A stretch of 64,000 nt of DNA, taken from positions 1 to 64,000 of the forward strand of contig MKVK01000035.1 in assembly GCA_001898825.1 (NCBI GenBank), given 5' to 3'. Position 1 is the stretch's first letter, and every line of letters begins with the position of its first letter. The translations under genes and the position numbers were made by a program. The stretch is from Magnetospirillum sp. 64-120 (GTDB lineage Bacteria; Pseudomonadota; Alphaproteobacteria; Rhodospirillales; Magnetospirillaceae). Under the pieces are notes generated by a model. The model was not told where the DNA came from. It searched no databases and saw only the letters and a list, made by a program, of their open reading frames with translations. This document shows positions 1 through 7,748 of the stretch, one piece after another.

Positions 1-52
1 GTTCCTTCAGGATGCCAATGATCTGTTCCTCGCTGAACCGGCTGCGCTTCAT
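1..52 (-). CDS. IS3-family transposase OrfA, N-terminal fragment at window edge
   Basis: Only the first 17 codons are in the window. Read on the minus strand they give MKRSRFSEEQIIGILKE, the typical opening of the helix-turn-helix OrfA protein of IS3-family elements, which binds the IS ends and works with the OrfB DDE transposase. The rest of the element lies outside the window to the left. The IS end must lie between the start codon and the next gene at about 89, but I could not place its terminal repeat. Confidence 0.8.
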   Translation of the reverse strand, partial: MKRSRFSEEQIIGILKE

Positions 53-88
53 AAGTCCGTCTCCGTAGATGGCGGACTCTACCCAAAT

Positions 89-718
89 TTGGAGGAGTTT
101 TCCGGTCTCAGGTCACATCCCCAACACGTTATCTGGTGCGCCTCGCCCCTGACCATGGCCTGGGCGCGGTCGGTCTTCCCGCTGGTGGCCGACTGCCCGG
201 TGGGGCCAAGCGTCGAGGATCAGCTTGTTCATGGACCGATGCAGTGCGCCCGCACAGCTGCCCGCGCAGAAACGGGCGAACTGGCGACACTCTGCGGGGA
301 ATTGGAGCGCGGCGTGTTGGCCGCGACCAAACCTCGCGAGCAAGCCCTATGGGATGCGTTGGCGTGCGACCATCTACCGTTTCCCGATCAACCGCCCTGG
401 ATCAAGGGCGCGGTGGCCGGAACGGTCACATTGCACACGCAGTGCAGTGCCGCCGAGGTGATGGCCGCTGCACCGCGCTATCAGGGCATTGGTGATGCTG
501 TGTTGGGGGCAATGACGCCGGGCACCGTCGCGTTGTCGTTCCTGCGTCGCCGCATTGGGCTACTGGCCGAGACCGAAGGCGTTGCCCCGCTGCTTGATCT
601 GCTGATGGAGACCCACATGCTGATCGCCCACGCGAATGTCTGCTACATCAGCGAACCGCCGGTACTGATCGACGAACAGGGCGCGTATTACGTCGATGGC
701 TGGGAATTGGGCTGCTGA
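89..718 (+). CDS. Hypothetical protein, probably 5'-truncated by the adjacent IS
   Basis: A 209-codon frame read from a TTG. There is no convincing ribosome site, and the frame stays open leftwards into the IS end, so the true N-terminus was probably removed by the insertion. The remaining protein begins its recognisable part with a hydrophobic stretch around HVIWCASPLTMAWA and ends with YYVDGWELGC. I do not recognise the family. The stop codon overlaps the start of the next gene (TGATG), which suggests translational coupling and shows that the frame is a real gene remnant rather than chance. Whether it still works is unknown. Confidence 0.6.
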   Translation: MEEFSGLRSHPQHVIWCASPLTMAWARSVFPLVADCPVGPSVEDQLVHGPMQCARTAARAETGELATLCGELERGVLAATKPREQALWDALACDHLPFPDQPPWIKGAVAGTVTLHTQCSAAEVMAAAPRYQGIGDAVLGAMTPGTVALSFLRRRIGLLAETEGVAPLLDLLMETHMLIAHANVCYISEPPVLIDEQGAYYVDGWELGC

Positions 719-1176
719 TGGCCGTTCTCTACCTTGATATCGACGGCCCATTGCTGCGATCCGCCGTGCCCGGCGCGGTGTGGAACGCGGGTTGGGAAGT
801 CGCCCCGCACGCAGAGACGTTCCTGCGCTGGGCCATTGGCCGCCATACGCCGTTCTGGCTGACCAACCGCGACCGCTCGGGATCACATGCGGGCATCCTG
901 CGAGCGTTCTGCGAATGCAGGAATTGGGATGATGCGCTTGAGCCGCTGTTGCTGCGAATAACGCCCCTCCGCTGGGACGCATCCAAGGCAGCGGCCATCG
1001 ACATGCAGGCCGATTTCTATTGGATCGAAGACGATCCTGGCCCGTTCGACCGCATGCTATTGGAACAGCGGGGGCGGCGTGACCGCTGGATCGAGGCCAA
1101 TACGGACGTGTTTCCCGATGCCCTGCCAGCGGTCATAGCCGTGATCGACGTTTTGACCGAACCAACGCCGAGTTAA
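718..1176 (+). CDS. HAD-like hypothetical protein
   Basis: A 152-aa protein starting on the ATG that overlaps the upstream stop. It opens with LYLDIDGPLL, a DxD motif at the N-terminus as in haloacid dehalogenase-fold proteins. WLTNRD at about residue 45 would fit motif II (Thr), and WIEDDPGPFD at about residue 102 resembles the acidic motif IV. A hydrolase-like fold is therefore likely, but the substrate cannot be guessed. It is coupled to the truncated gene before it, so the two probably formed one operon. It converges with, and overlaps by 4 nt, the small minus-strand gene that follows. Confidence 0.6.
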   Translation: MAVLYLDIDGPLLRSAVPGAVWNAGWEVAPHAETFLRWAIGRHTPFWLTNRDRSGSHAGILRAFCECRNWDDALEPLLLRITPLRWDASKAAAIDMQADFYWIEDDPGPFDRMLLEQRGRRDRWIEANTDVFPDALPAVIAVIDVLTEPTPS

Positions 1177-1388
1177 GCCACGCGCTGATCTGCGCGGTCC
1201 AATATGGCCAGCAACCACGTTGCCTGCTTTAACGTCATGGTGTTTTTCCTGCGTTCCCGCAGTTGATAGTCCATGTCCATGAGGAACTTCGCCTCATTGG
1301 GTTTCAGCGATTGTGCGTGGTGCTTCATCCGATTCCATAATGCGCTGAGTACTTCCCGCTTTCCCTTATTGCTCAATGTCACGTGCAT
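1173..1388 (-). CDS. Small hypothetical protein
   Basis: A 71-aa basic protein with a coherent, mostly helical sequence (LSALWNRMKHHAQSLKPNEA, then KQATWLLAILDRADQ). No family was recognised. A perfect 20-bp palindrome lies just upstream of its start, which supports a real, regulated gene. It overlaps the end of the preceding plus-strand gene by 4 nt. Confidence 0.5.
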   Translation of the reverse strand: MHVTLSNKGKREVLSALWNRMKHHAQSLKPNEAKFLMDMDYQLRERRKNTMTLKQATWLLAILDRADQRVA

Positions 1389-1413
1389 GTGTGTTGTCCT
1401 TGAATGGGTTTGA

Positions 1414-1433
1414 CGCTCAACTGGCGTTGAGCG
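1414..1433. promoter_or_regulatory. Perfect 20-bp palindrome, possible operator
   Basis: CGCTCAAC and GTTGAGCG, 8-bp arms around TGGC, about 25 bp upstream of the small minus-strand gene. The position fits an operator or a leader hairpin. No T-tract follows, so a terminator is less likely. Confidence 0.4.
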
Positions 1434-2313
1434 GCATCAGCTCAGCGCCATTCCAGCTCTGCTGGTCTGCGCTTTCACTGCTGCGATCTATGAAAAGCAT
1501 CTGAATGAATTAATTGAACGAAGTGAACTGAACTGAACTGCATTTCCGGACAGTCACATTTCTCCCCCCGCTGACAGACTTCGGAAACCAAGACGCACGC
1601 GCGGTTGCGCGATACGTCCCCCGAGAACTTCAAAATCGAAATCGACATTGAAGCATCTGCCAGCGGGAGGAGAGGTAACGGTGTTTTCCGTCCAGTTGTG
1701 TAATTCGTTCCAGTTAAAGCGGCGCCCGAGTTTCTTTACCTATGGGAACGCCTCTCCAGGGCGGTTAAGCCCAGCGCGGTTATGCGGTTGTTCGCAAGCA
1801 GCTACGGGAATGCGTACACATGCATTCGCGTTAAGTCCGTTTCGGTGGCTTATTCCGTGTTGCGCTGACAGCGCTTACACGCCCTCATTGGCCGTAGCTT
1901 CAGCCGTCCATCACGTGACCCAGATGTCGGCCGATCCTTGATACACATGGGCCGCCGCCCGGTGGGTATTGCGCGTGTTGGGTCAGCGGGGTTCTCTTAC
2001 TGTAGTTTCAGAGCAGCTCTTTGGTTTCTGTGTCGCAGCCCCTGGTGTGGACCCTATGTTGTGTGCCGTCTCCAGCACTATTGAATTTTAAGTGATCCGC
2101 AGTCAGATCGCCAAATTCGAAATCGTCTAAGGATGGCGGTTCTTTGCCGCAGCAAGGGTGCCAGCAATGGCCGCCTCGATGACTTCCTGTAACGTTGCTG
2201 GTTTCCTGTCGAAGCCCAGCGTGATGGTTCTCGATCTTTTCATGTTCCGCGCTCAATTGGGTTGCTGCGTGTGCAGTTATTTATGACGGGAGCGCATTAT
2301 CGATATCGGGGGC
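1434..2313. other. Long stretch with no supportable gene
   Basis: About 880 bp with mixed base composition and no open frame that reads like a protein. The frames at 1648-1941 (+) and 2008-2256 (-) have atypical, His/Cys/Arg-rich translations. A run of short TGAAC repeats lies near 1530. It may hold gene debris or an RNA, but I cannot support either. Confidence 0.4.
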
Positions 2314-2952
2314 TCACAGATACGCGGCAAAAAAAGGTTTGATATACTTTGTCTTATCCATGCTGCCGAAGACGCGTATCGCAAGGCCACCATTGCGCGT
2401 TCGCATGGCGAGATGGCTAACCACGCCTATTTGCCCGTCTGAAATGCCAACAATTTTCGACAAGGACATCCCCATCAAGAAAGTTTCCTCTTCCTTGGCA
2501 TGAAGGACTAGCGTGCGCTGCGCGTTGGCGAACTCTCTCCAAGCATCGGACTGAGGCTGCCAACCAGCAGGTATAAATTCTCCTTCAATTTCACAGAACA
2601 CGTTGCCGGTATTTGCCCTGGCCGCACACCACGCCTCGTATTTGTCTCTATACAATTTTTTCCCGTCGCTGAGTTTCTGCGCAATGTATCGGTATTTTTC
2701 CTCCTGCGGGAGCGTATACGAAGCCGCTTCACCGGCAACGCGAGACCGCCGTTTTGCTATGTCGATACCAATGCTCAAGTTTGGGAGGCCCACCTTTTCC
2801 AGTATTGATCCAAAATTGAAGTTTGGCTTCGCTGTAGCAGATGTTTCTCCGCTTCTTTCAGCTTTGGTCGTTACCCCGCTGAGCACAAGTCCGTCTGCTT
2901 GTGCAACGAAGCTATCCAGTACGGCGTCATCTCGGTACATCACTTCTCTCAT
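2314..2952 (-). CDS. Hypothetical protein, lower-GC accessory gene
   Basis: The start MREVMYRDDAVLDS was chosen because AGGA lies 5 nt before it; further in-frame starts exist up to 2985. The protein is 212 aa, soluble and mixed alpha/beta in appearance, with a C-terminal hydrophobic core (FLMGMSLSKIVGIS, GGLAIRVFGS). Its opening and general plan remind me of DUF6414-type proteins of mobile islands, but this is from memory and weak. Base composition is clearly lower in GC than the neighbours, which suggests transfer. It is transcribed away from the next gene. Confidence 0.55.
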   Translation of the reverse strand: MREVMYRDDAVLDSFVAQADGLVLSGVTTKAERSGETSATAKPNFNFGSILEKVGLPNLSIGIDIAKRRSRVAGEAASYTLPQEEKYRYIAQKLSDGKKLYRDKYEAWCAARANTGNVFCEIEGEFIPAGWQPQSDAWREFANAQRTLVLHAKEEETFLMGMSLSKIVGISDGQIGVVSHLAMRTRNGGLAIRVFGSMDKTKYIKPFFAAYL

Positions 2953-3105
2953 CGCAGTCCTGCGCATCAATGGGAGCGACATCAACTAAACCATGATGCG
3001 TCTACAGGCGTACGTCCATGCTTTTGAAGTTTTGCGAGTGCGATACGGGTACGGGAGGCGGCTGAGCCATAAATACGCTGCACCGACAGCATATTGGAGA
3101 CGCAC

Positions 3106-3399
3106 ATGATCCTCATCGAAGCCCGCGACACTCTCATGGACCTTGGCCTGACCGATTCCCAACTGGACTTCTCTGCCCGGTGGCTCGGCAAGCAGCCGTC
3201 CTACATGTCCTGCGTGGTGGCGCGCGGCCAGGAACCCAGCGCCGAAGCCCTATTGGCGCTGGCCGGGCGTGTAACCCGCGAGGCCATGCAGATGCGCCGC
3301 GTGTTCCTGCATGCCGAGGCTGCTGCCCTGGATGCGCTGAGTGCCAAGGTGTGGAATGAACTGTTGTCACGCTACGCAGGGCAGCCCGAGGCGGTGTGA
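3106..3399 (+). CDS. Small putative regulator (DUF6626-like)
   Basis: A 97-aa protein. The ATG at 3106 has GGAG 6 nt upstream, better than the TTG at 3094. The segment DLGLTDSQLDFSARWLGKQPSYMSCV looks like a helix-turn-helix with the pattern 'S..DFS..WLG..PSY', which I associate with small plasmid and island proteins of the DUF6626 type. The rest is helical. It may bind DNA; the target is unknown. Just after its stop comes a 21-bp palindrome that recurs at 9644. Confidence 0.55.
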   Translation: MILIEARDTLMDLGLTDSQLDFSARWLGKQPSYMSCVVARGQEPSAEALLALAGRVTREAMQMRRVFLHAEAAALDALSAKVWNELLSRYAGQPEAV

Positions 3400-3414
3400 C
3401 CCAAAATTTGGCGT

Positions 3415-3435
3415 GAACTTACATGAAGTAAGTTC
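3415..3435. repeat. 21-bp palindromic repeat, copy 1
   Basis: GAACTTAC-ATGAA-GTAAGTTC, perfect 8-bp arms around 5 nt. A second copy matching 18 of 21 bases lies at 9644-9664 in the same orientation, so the pair brackets the metal-resistance module. Spacing and symmetry resemble a recombinase core or a regulator site. The function is inferred only from position. Confidence 0.5.
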
Positions 3436-3640
3436 GCGGGATGCCTCTGCGCCGTCCGGCAGCGCCCGTACAGTGCTCTACGGTTTGGCCATAGCTGCGC
3501 AGGCATGGGCGCGACAAGTCGTGTTGTTCGGGCTTTTATGGACGTAACTGGTGCCCAAAGCGAATGAAGCCAGCGAGATCACGCCGCCGTTATCCTGGTC
3601 GCATTTTTCACTGCTCGGGTCGCAACCATCCGGCTGGCCG

Positions 3641-3967
3641 TCAGGTTCCGCGCGGCCCGAAGATGATGATCGTGGCGCCCAGGACGCAAGCCGCTGCACC
3701 GATGGCGTCCCAGCGGTCGGGGCGGCTGCCTTCAACCGCCCACATCCATGCCAGTGACGAGAGGATGTAGATGCCGCCGTAGGCCGCGTAGGCCCGTCCT
3801 GCGAAATCGGCCTCGATGCGGGTCAGCGCCCAGGCGAACAGGGCGAGGCTGGCCATGCCGGGCACCAGCCACAGCGGCGTCTTGCCCAGGCGCAGCCAGG
3901 CCCAGAAGGCGAAGCAGCCACCGATCTCCACGAACGCGGCCAAGATATATGTCGGAATGGTCCACAT
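3641..3967 (-). CDS. ynfA: YnfA/UPF0060 family small membrane protein
   Basis: A 108-aa inner-membrane protein with four predicted helices: [55 protein letters not shown] and [18 protein letters not shown]. It matches the UPF0060/YnfA family in length and in motifs such as YAAYGGIYI. The family is related to small multidrug-resistance exporters, though transport substrates are not settled. It starts 1 nt after the stop of the MerR gene, so the two form an operon within a metal-resistance cluster. Confidence 0.85.
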   Translation of the reverse strand: MWTIPTYILAAFVEIGGCFAFWAWLRLGKTPLWLVPGMASLALFAWALTRIEADFAGRAYAAYGGIYILSSLAWMWAVEGSRPDRWDAIGAAACVLGATIIIFGPRGT

Positions 3968-3968
3968 G

Positions 3969-4370
3969 TCAGGAGGCCAGGGCGTCGATGATCCGGCACT
4001 CAGCCACGGTATCGGCGCAGCAATTGGTCATCTCGCGCAGTGCATCCCGCAATCGACCAAGTTCTTCGATCTTTCGCTCGACCTCGGCTAGGTGCTCCGA
4101 TGCCATGTGGTCGGCATCCTGGCAGGGGTTCTCGGGATGCTCGGCCAATCGCAGCAGCGCCCGGATGGCCTCGATATTGAAACCGAGGTTCCGGCCATTG
4201 CGGATGAACGACAGGCGCCGCAGGTGCTCCGGCCCGTACTGGCGATAGCCCGCTGCCGTGCGGTCGGGTTCGGGCAACAGGCCGATGCGCTCGTAATAGC
4301 GGATGGTCTCGATGTTCACGCCGGTCGCCTTGCTGAGCGCGCCGATGTTCATGGGCTTCGATCCCGTCAT
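3969..4370 (-). CDS. MerR-family metal-responsive regulator (CadR/PbrR-like)
   Basis: A 133-aa regulator. The N-terminal winged helix reads [26 protein letters not shown], the MerR signature; a dimerisation coiled coil follows. Cysteines at NPCQDAD and at [10 protein letters not shown] sit where Cd/Pb/Zn-sensing members carry their metal ligands. Family knowledge predicts that it binds the overlong spacer of its target promoter and, with metal bound, twists it into activity. Such a promoter lies in the divergent intergenic space (4378-4410), so it should control the CDF-lspA operon. The start at 4370 is tentative; the ATG at 4352 is also plausible. Confidence 0.88.
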   Translation of the reverse strand: MTGSKPMNIGALSKATGVNIETIRYYERIGLLPEPDRTAAGYRQYGPEHLRRLSFIRNGRNLGFNIEAIRALLRLAEHPENPCQDADHMASEHLAEVERKIEELGRLRDALREMTNCCADTVAECRIIDALAS

Positions 4371-4377
4371 TTCCTGC

Positions 4378-4410
4378 TTGACCCTGTAGCGACTACAGAC
4401 CGCACCCTAC
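4378..4410 (+). promoter_or_regulatory. MerR-type promoter/operator for the CDF-lspA operon
   Basis: A -35 TTGACC at 4378-4383 is followed by the dyad CTGTAG-CGA-CTACAG (4384-4398, perfect 6-bp arms) and a weak -10 at about 4403-4410. The spacer is 19-20 bp rather than 17, the hallmark of promoters activated by MerR proteins. Confidence 0.8.
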
Positions 4411-4435
4411 CACCAAGATGCTTGAGGAGGTAGGT

Positions 4436-5071
4436 ATGGGTGCAGGTTGTTGCAGCAGCGGATGCCATGGCCCGTCGAGCGAGGTGGCGCCCCGCTTCCG
4501 CAAGGCGCTGTGGGCGGCCTTGGTGATCAACGCCGGGATGTTCCTGGTTGAGATCGTGGCGGGCGTGGCGGCGGGGTCCTCGTCCTTGCAGGCCGACGCG
4601 CTCGACTTCTTCGGCGACGCCGCCAATTACGGCGTCAGCCTGTTCGTGCTGGGCATGAGCCTGCGCCATCGTGCGATGGCCTCGGTGCTGAAGGGCGCGA
4701 CCATGGGCGCCTTCGGCCTGTGGGTCATCGGCAATACCGGCTACCACCTTCTGACCGGCACCGTGCCCGAGGCCGCCGTGATGGGCGCGGTCGGTATCGC
4801 CGCGCTGGTTGCCAACGTGGTGGTGGCGGTGATGCTCTATGCCTTCCGCGACGGCGACAGCAACATGCGCTCGGTGTGGATCTGCTCGCGCAACGATGCC
4901 ATCGGCAATCTGGCCGTTCTCGGCGCCGCGAGCGGTGTGTTCGCCACCGGCAGCGGTTGGCCCGACTTTGCGGTGGCGGGCATCATGGCCGCCCTGGCTC
5001 TCTCGGGTGCCGCCCAGGTGCTGCGCCATGCCCTGGCAGAATTGAGATCGGTCGCGGTGGCCACCGAATGA
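4436..5071 (+). CDS. Cation diffusion facilitator family transporter (short form)
   Basis: A 211-aa inner-membrane metal/H+ antiporter. I start at the ATG at 4436 because GAGGAGG stands just before it; an ATG at 4418 would add six residues. The N-terminus has a cysteine-rich metal-binding patch (GCCSSGCHG). About six hydrophobic helices follow, with acidic pairs (ADALDFFGDAANYG; SRNDAIGNL) where CDF proteins bind the metal. The usual cytoplasmic C-terminal domain is almost absent, as in other short members found with CadR and LspA. It likely exports Cd, Zn, Pb or a similar ion. The stop overlaps lspA (ATGA). Confidence 0.85.
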   Translation: MGAGCCSSGCHGPSSEVAPRFRKALWAALVINAGMFLVEIVAGVAAGSSSLQADALDFFGDAANYGVSLFVLGMSLRHRAMASVLKGATMGAFGLWVIGNTGYHLLTGTVPEAAVMGAVGIAALVANVVVAVMLYAFRDGDSNMRSVWICSRNDAIGNLAVLGAASGVFATGSGWPDFAVAGIMAALALSGAAQVLRHALAELRSVAVATE

Positions 5072-5544
5072 TTGCCTGGACCAACCTGCGCTGGCTCTGG
5101 CTGTCCGCTGCGGTGGCGTCGGCGGACCTGGGCCTGAAACGGGTCATGGAGAAGATGTTGGCCGAAGCGTCCATGGAGGTGCTGCCGGTCTTCAGCCTCG
5201 CCCTAGGCTACAATCGGGGCATCTCGTTCGGCATGCTCGCCGACCTAGGAGGCTGGCAGCGATGGCCGCTGATCATCCTCGCTCTCGCAATCGCCATGGG
5301 ACTAGCCGTTTGGCTCGCGCGCCAGCCCGTGTCCGGTGAGACCGCCTCCAAGTCCGCCCTTGCCTTGGTCATCGGCGGCGCCATGGGCAATGCAGTGGAC
5401 AGGATGGCCTTCGGGCACGTCACCGACTTCATTCAACTTCATTGGGGAGGCTGGGCTTGGCCGACCTTCAACTTTGCGGATGTGGCGATCAGCCTGGGCG
5501 CTATTCTTCTGGTGGCATCAAGCTCACGCCGCGAATCTGCTTGA
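5068..5544 (+). CDS. lspA: Signal peptidase II, metal-cluster copy
   Basis: A 158-aa inner-membrane aspartic protease that removes signal peptides from prolipoproteins. Motifs are complete: YNRGISFGML, GGAMGNAVDRMAFGHVTDFI and FNFADVAI, with the two catalytic aspartates in the VDR and FAD segments. Four membrane helices are predicted. It overlaps the CDF gene by ATGA and shares its promoter. LspA copies in lead/cadmium operons (as PbrC) are known; the housekeeping copy is presumably elsewhere. Confidence 0.88.
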   Translation: MIAWTNLRWLWLSAAVASADLGLKRVMEKMLAEASMEVLPVFSLALGYNRGISFGMLADLGGWQRWPLIILALAIAMGLAVWLARQPVSGETASKSALALVIGGAMGNAVDRMAFGHVTDFIQLHWGGWAWPTFNFADVAISLGAILLVASSSRRESA

Positions 5545-5606
5545 ACGGAACGGACTCGGCGTCGCCGTCAAGCGCTACGCGCGGCGGCGGAGGGGATGCC
5601 AGTGGA

Positions 5607-6023
5607 TCATTCGTGGTTCGGGCGCCCAAGGGTGGCGATGACACGGCACTCCGCAACGGAAGTGCAGCCACAATCGACAATCTGCTCCAACCGTTCACGC
5701 AGCCGGTCGAGTTCGGCCATCTTGCGGGTGACTTCGACTAGATGCTGTCGTGCCAATTCCCTGGCATCGGTGCAGGGTTGGTCGGGATGTGCGGCGAGCG
5801 TCAACAACGCCTTGATCTCGTCGATGCCGAAGCCGAGGGCACGCCCATTGCGGATGAAGGCAAGCCTTTCGACCGCAATCCGGCCATAGGAGCGGTAACC
5901 TGCGGCGGTCGGTTCCGGGCGAGGCAGCAGCCCGATGCGCTCGTAGTAGCGGATTGTCTCAGCCTTCACGCCGCTGACCTGGGCAAGGCGACCTATCCCG
6001 ATGCCGTCGACCGACTTCACCAT
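5607..6023 (-). CDS. Second MerR-family metal-responsive regulator
   Basis: A 138-aa protein with the same plan as the regulator at 3969: [25 protein letters not shown], a coiled coil, and cysteines at QPCTDAR and DCGCTSVAECRV. It is related to but clearly distinct from the first. It is divergent from the Met-rich protein gene and has its own MerR-type promoter at 6030-6060. It converges with lspA. It probably responds to a metal, perhaps copper given the genes downstream, but the Cys pattern is closer to the Cd/Pb/Zn/Hg group than to CueR. Confidence 0.85.
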   Translation of the reverse strand: MVKSVDGIGIGRLAQVSGVKAETIRYYERIGLLPRPEPTAAGYRSYGRIAVERLAFIRNGRALGFGIDEIKALLTLAAHPDQPCTDARELARQHLVEVTRKMAELDRLRERLEQIVDCGCTSVAECRVIATLGRPNHE

Positions 6024-6029
6024 GGTGGC

Positions 6030-6060
6030 TTGACCTTGTAGTTGCTACAGGGTGCATCTT
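6030..6060 (+). promoter_or_regulatory. MerR-type promoter for the copper-related genes
   Basis: A -35 TTGACC at 6030-6035, then the dyad TTGTAG-TTG-CTACAG inside the spacer, then -10 CATCTT at 6055-6060, giving a 19-bp spacer. It is nearly the same arrangement as at 4378, divergent from the second merR gene. Confidence 0.75.
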
Positions 6061-6140
6061 ATCACCAGGGCGTTTTCTATGTCATTGCCGAGCGACGGCC
6101 GAGTGGTCGCCGCTGGCGACACCCGCAGAGGAGGATCGCC

Positions 6141-6587
6141 ATGCTATCCAAGACATTGATCGCATCGATGCTGGCCGTGTCGCTCGGCCTCGGCGCCGCC
6201 TATGCTCAATCGCAGCCTGGACCGAACCAGCCGCAGGGTGGCTGGGGCATGGGGCCTGGCATGATGAACCAGGGCATGATGAACCCCATGATGGGCCAAG
6301 GCATGATGGGACAGGGCATGATGCCCGGCATGATGATGGGCGGCGGCATGGGTCCGTGCGGCATGATGGGAACCATGGGTACGAGCGGATCGCCTTTGAC
6401 TGTCGATCAGGTGAAACAGAATCTGGGGCAGTGGTTGGCATGGCAAGGCAACCCGCGCCTCAAGCTCGGCGCCGTGACGGAGCAGAAGGATGGGACCGTT
6501 ACCGCCGACATCACCACCCAGGAAGGCTCCTTGGTGCAAAAGCTGGTGATCGACCGCACCCATGGCTGGATGCGGCAAGCGCCATAG
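6141..6587 (+). CDS. Secreted Met/Gly-rich putative metal-binding protein
   Basis: A 148-aa protein starting at the ATG at 6141, which follows AGAGGAGG. Residues 1-22 form a signal peptide ending AYA. Next comes a low-complexity Met/Gly/Gln segment with repeated GMM and QGMM units and a single Cys (GPCGMMG). Methionine-rich runs of this kind bind Cu(I) or Ag(I) in periplasmic copper proteins. The C-terminal 65 residues form a small conserved-looking domain (LTVDQVKQNLGQWL... LVQKLVIDRTHGWMR). I infer periplasmic copper buffering or delivery, in line with the PCuAC gene nearby. Confidence 0.75.
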   Translation: MLSKTLIASMLAVSLGLGAAYAQSQPGPNQPQGGWGMGPGMMNQGMMNPMMGQGMMGQGMMPGMMMGGGMGPCGMMGTMGTSGSPLTVDQVKQNLGQWLAWQGNPRLKLGAVTEQKDGTVTADITTQEGSLVQKLVIDRTHGWMRQAP

Positions 6588-6668
6588 GCTGGTCAATGGC
6601 ACAAGTTGTGCGATACTCAAAACAGCCATGGCTGGGGGCTTTAGTCTCCCGCCAGGGCTGGCAGTTCC

Positions 6669-6686
6669 ATTCCCGATATTGGGAAT
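6669..6686. promoter_or_regulatory. Inverted repeat ATTCCC-N6-GGGAAT, possible operator
   Basis: Perfect 6-bp arms with a further half-site ATTCCCAAT at 6701-6709, about 45-80 bp upstream of the next gene. It looks like a regulator binding site different from the MerR dyads. No regulator can be named. Confidence 0.4.
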
Positions 6687-6752
6687 GTCTGCGCACCGGC
6701 ATTCCCAATCTTGGGGTCGTGCCGATGGTGCTGGCGCGGGGATGTAGGTTGG

Positions 6753-7151
6753 ATGAGCCGTAGGGCGCTCGCGGGCTTGGGTATCGTAGTGACCTTGCTG
6801 TTCGGCTTGTTCGGACAACAAGCCCTCGCCCTTTGTGTGTCCAGCGACCACCGTGCCGTCGAGGTGATGGGTCATGCACCTTGCGGTCCCGCGCTTCAGC
6901 CGGATGGCGACGAACTTACCTCTCAGCCGCGCTGCGATGACACCCCCGTTGGCGGTGCCATGGAGGTCACCCTCCAGCAGGGCAAGCAGGGTGCGAACCA
7001 TGTCATTCAATTGCCGGGCAACGGTACTTCCTTCCTCCCCGCAAGCGCTTCAATGCCGAAGCCGCCTCGGATGGGCACCCCTACTCGGATGGTGACCGCC
7101 CATCTCGATCTGCGCCTCCGCTCTCGGCGCACCATCGTTCTCCTAATCTGA
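6753..7151 (+). CDS. Small secreted Cys/His-containing protein of unknown function
   Basis: A 132-aa protein with a signal peptide (RRALAGLGIVVTLLFGLFGQ, cleavage near ALA). The mature part has LCVSSDHRAVEVMGHAPC and later RCDDTPVG, a spacing of Cys, His and Asp that I associate with small periplasmic proteins in copper clusters. It probably binds metal or forms disulfides with help from the DsbA/DsbB genes downstream. The ATG was chosen for the signal peptide; the frame is also open further upstream. Confidence 0.6.
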   Translation: MSRRALAGLGIVVTLLFGLFGQQALALCVSSDHRAVEVMGHAPCGPALQPDGDELTSQPRCDDTPVGGAMEVTLQQGKQGANHVIQLPGNGTSFLPASASMPKPPRMGTPTRMVTAHLDLRLRSRRTIVLLI

Positions 7152-7286
7152 GATCGTGCCAAGGGGCGGGTGATCTCGCCTCCCCCTTGAGCATCTAACT
7201 GGGCGACCAGGCTGCCTCTCGATGGCGGCTCCCTGGTGTTCCGCGATCTTCGACCTATGACCATTCAAATCCGCAGGAGAACCTCC

Positions 7287-7733
7287 ATGTCCCACTTTTC
7301 TCTGGGCATCCTGGCTATCACAGGCACGCTGGTCGCCAGCCTGCCGACCGCCTATGCCGACGATCTCAAGGTGGAATCGGCCTGGGCCAGGGCATCGGCA
7401 GGTCGCAATGGTGCCGCCTTTGTCACCGTCTTCAATGGCGGCAACGCACCCGACCGTCTCGTTGGCGTCGCATCCCCGGTCGCGCCGGATGTCATGGTCC
7501 ATCGCTCGTTCGAGGAGGGCGGCACCATGAAGATGGAGCACATCGCCGCCACCCCCATCGACGCCGGACAGCGCATCGAAATGAAGCCGGGCGGCTTGCA
7601 CATCATGCTGGTCAACCTGAAGCAGTCCCTGAAGAAGGGCGATCAATTCCCGCTGTCGTTGACCTTCGAGCGCGGCGGCACCAAGGAAACGACCGTCACA
7701 GTCTATGGCCCCGGCGCCATGGAACCGAAGTAG
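7287..7733 (+). CDS. PCuAC-type periplasmic copper chaperone
   Basis: A 148-aa protein of the PCuAC/DUF461 family that carries Cu(I) in the periplasm, classically to cytochrome oxidase. The start has AGGAGAACCTCC before it. The signal peptide ends PTAYA-DD. Copper ligands are visible as VMVHRSFEEGG..MKMEH and GLHIML, matching the H/M-x(n)-M-x(n)-H-x-M pattern of the family, within a cupredoxin-like beta fold. It is followed by dsbB/dsbA-like genes, suggesting joint work on periplasmic copper and thiols. Confidence 0.88.
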   Translation: MSHFSLGILAITGTLVASLPTAYADDLKVESAWARASAGRNGAAFVTVFNGGNAPDRLVGVASPVAPDVMVHRSFEEGGTMKMEHIAATPIDAGQRIEMKPGGLHIMLVNLKQSLKKGDQFPLSLTFERGGTKETTVTVYGPGAMEPK

Positions 7734-7748
7734 CCAGTGGATGACGAC

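Noticed and set aside
1648-2256. Two short frames in the 1.4-2.3 kb gap
   Set aside because: Translations have no plausible protein character and no ribosome sites; not called as genes.
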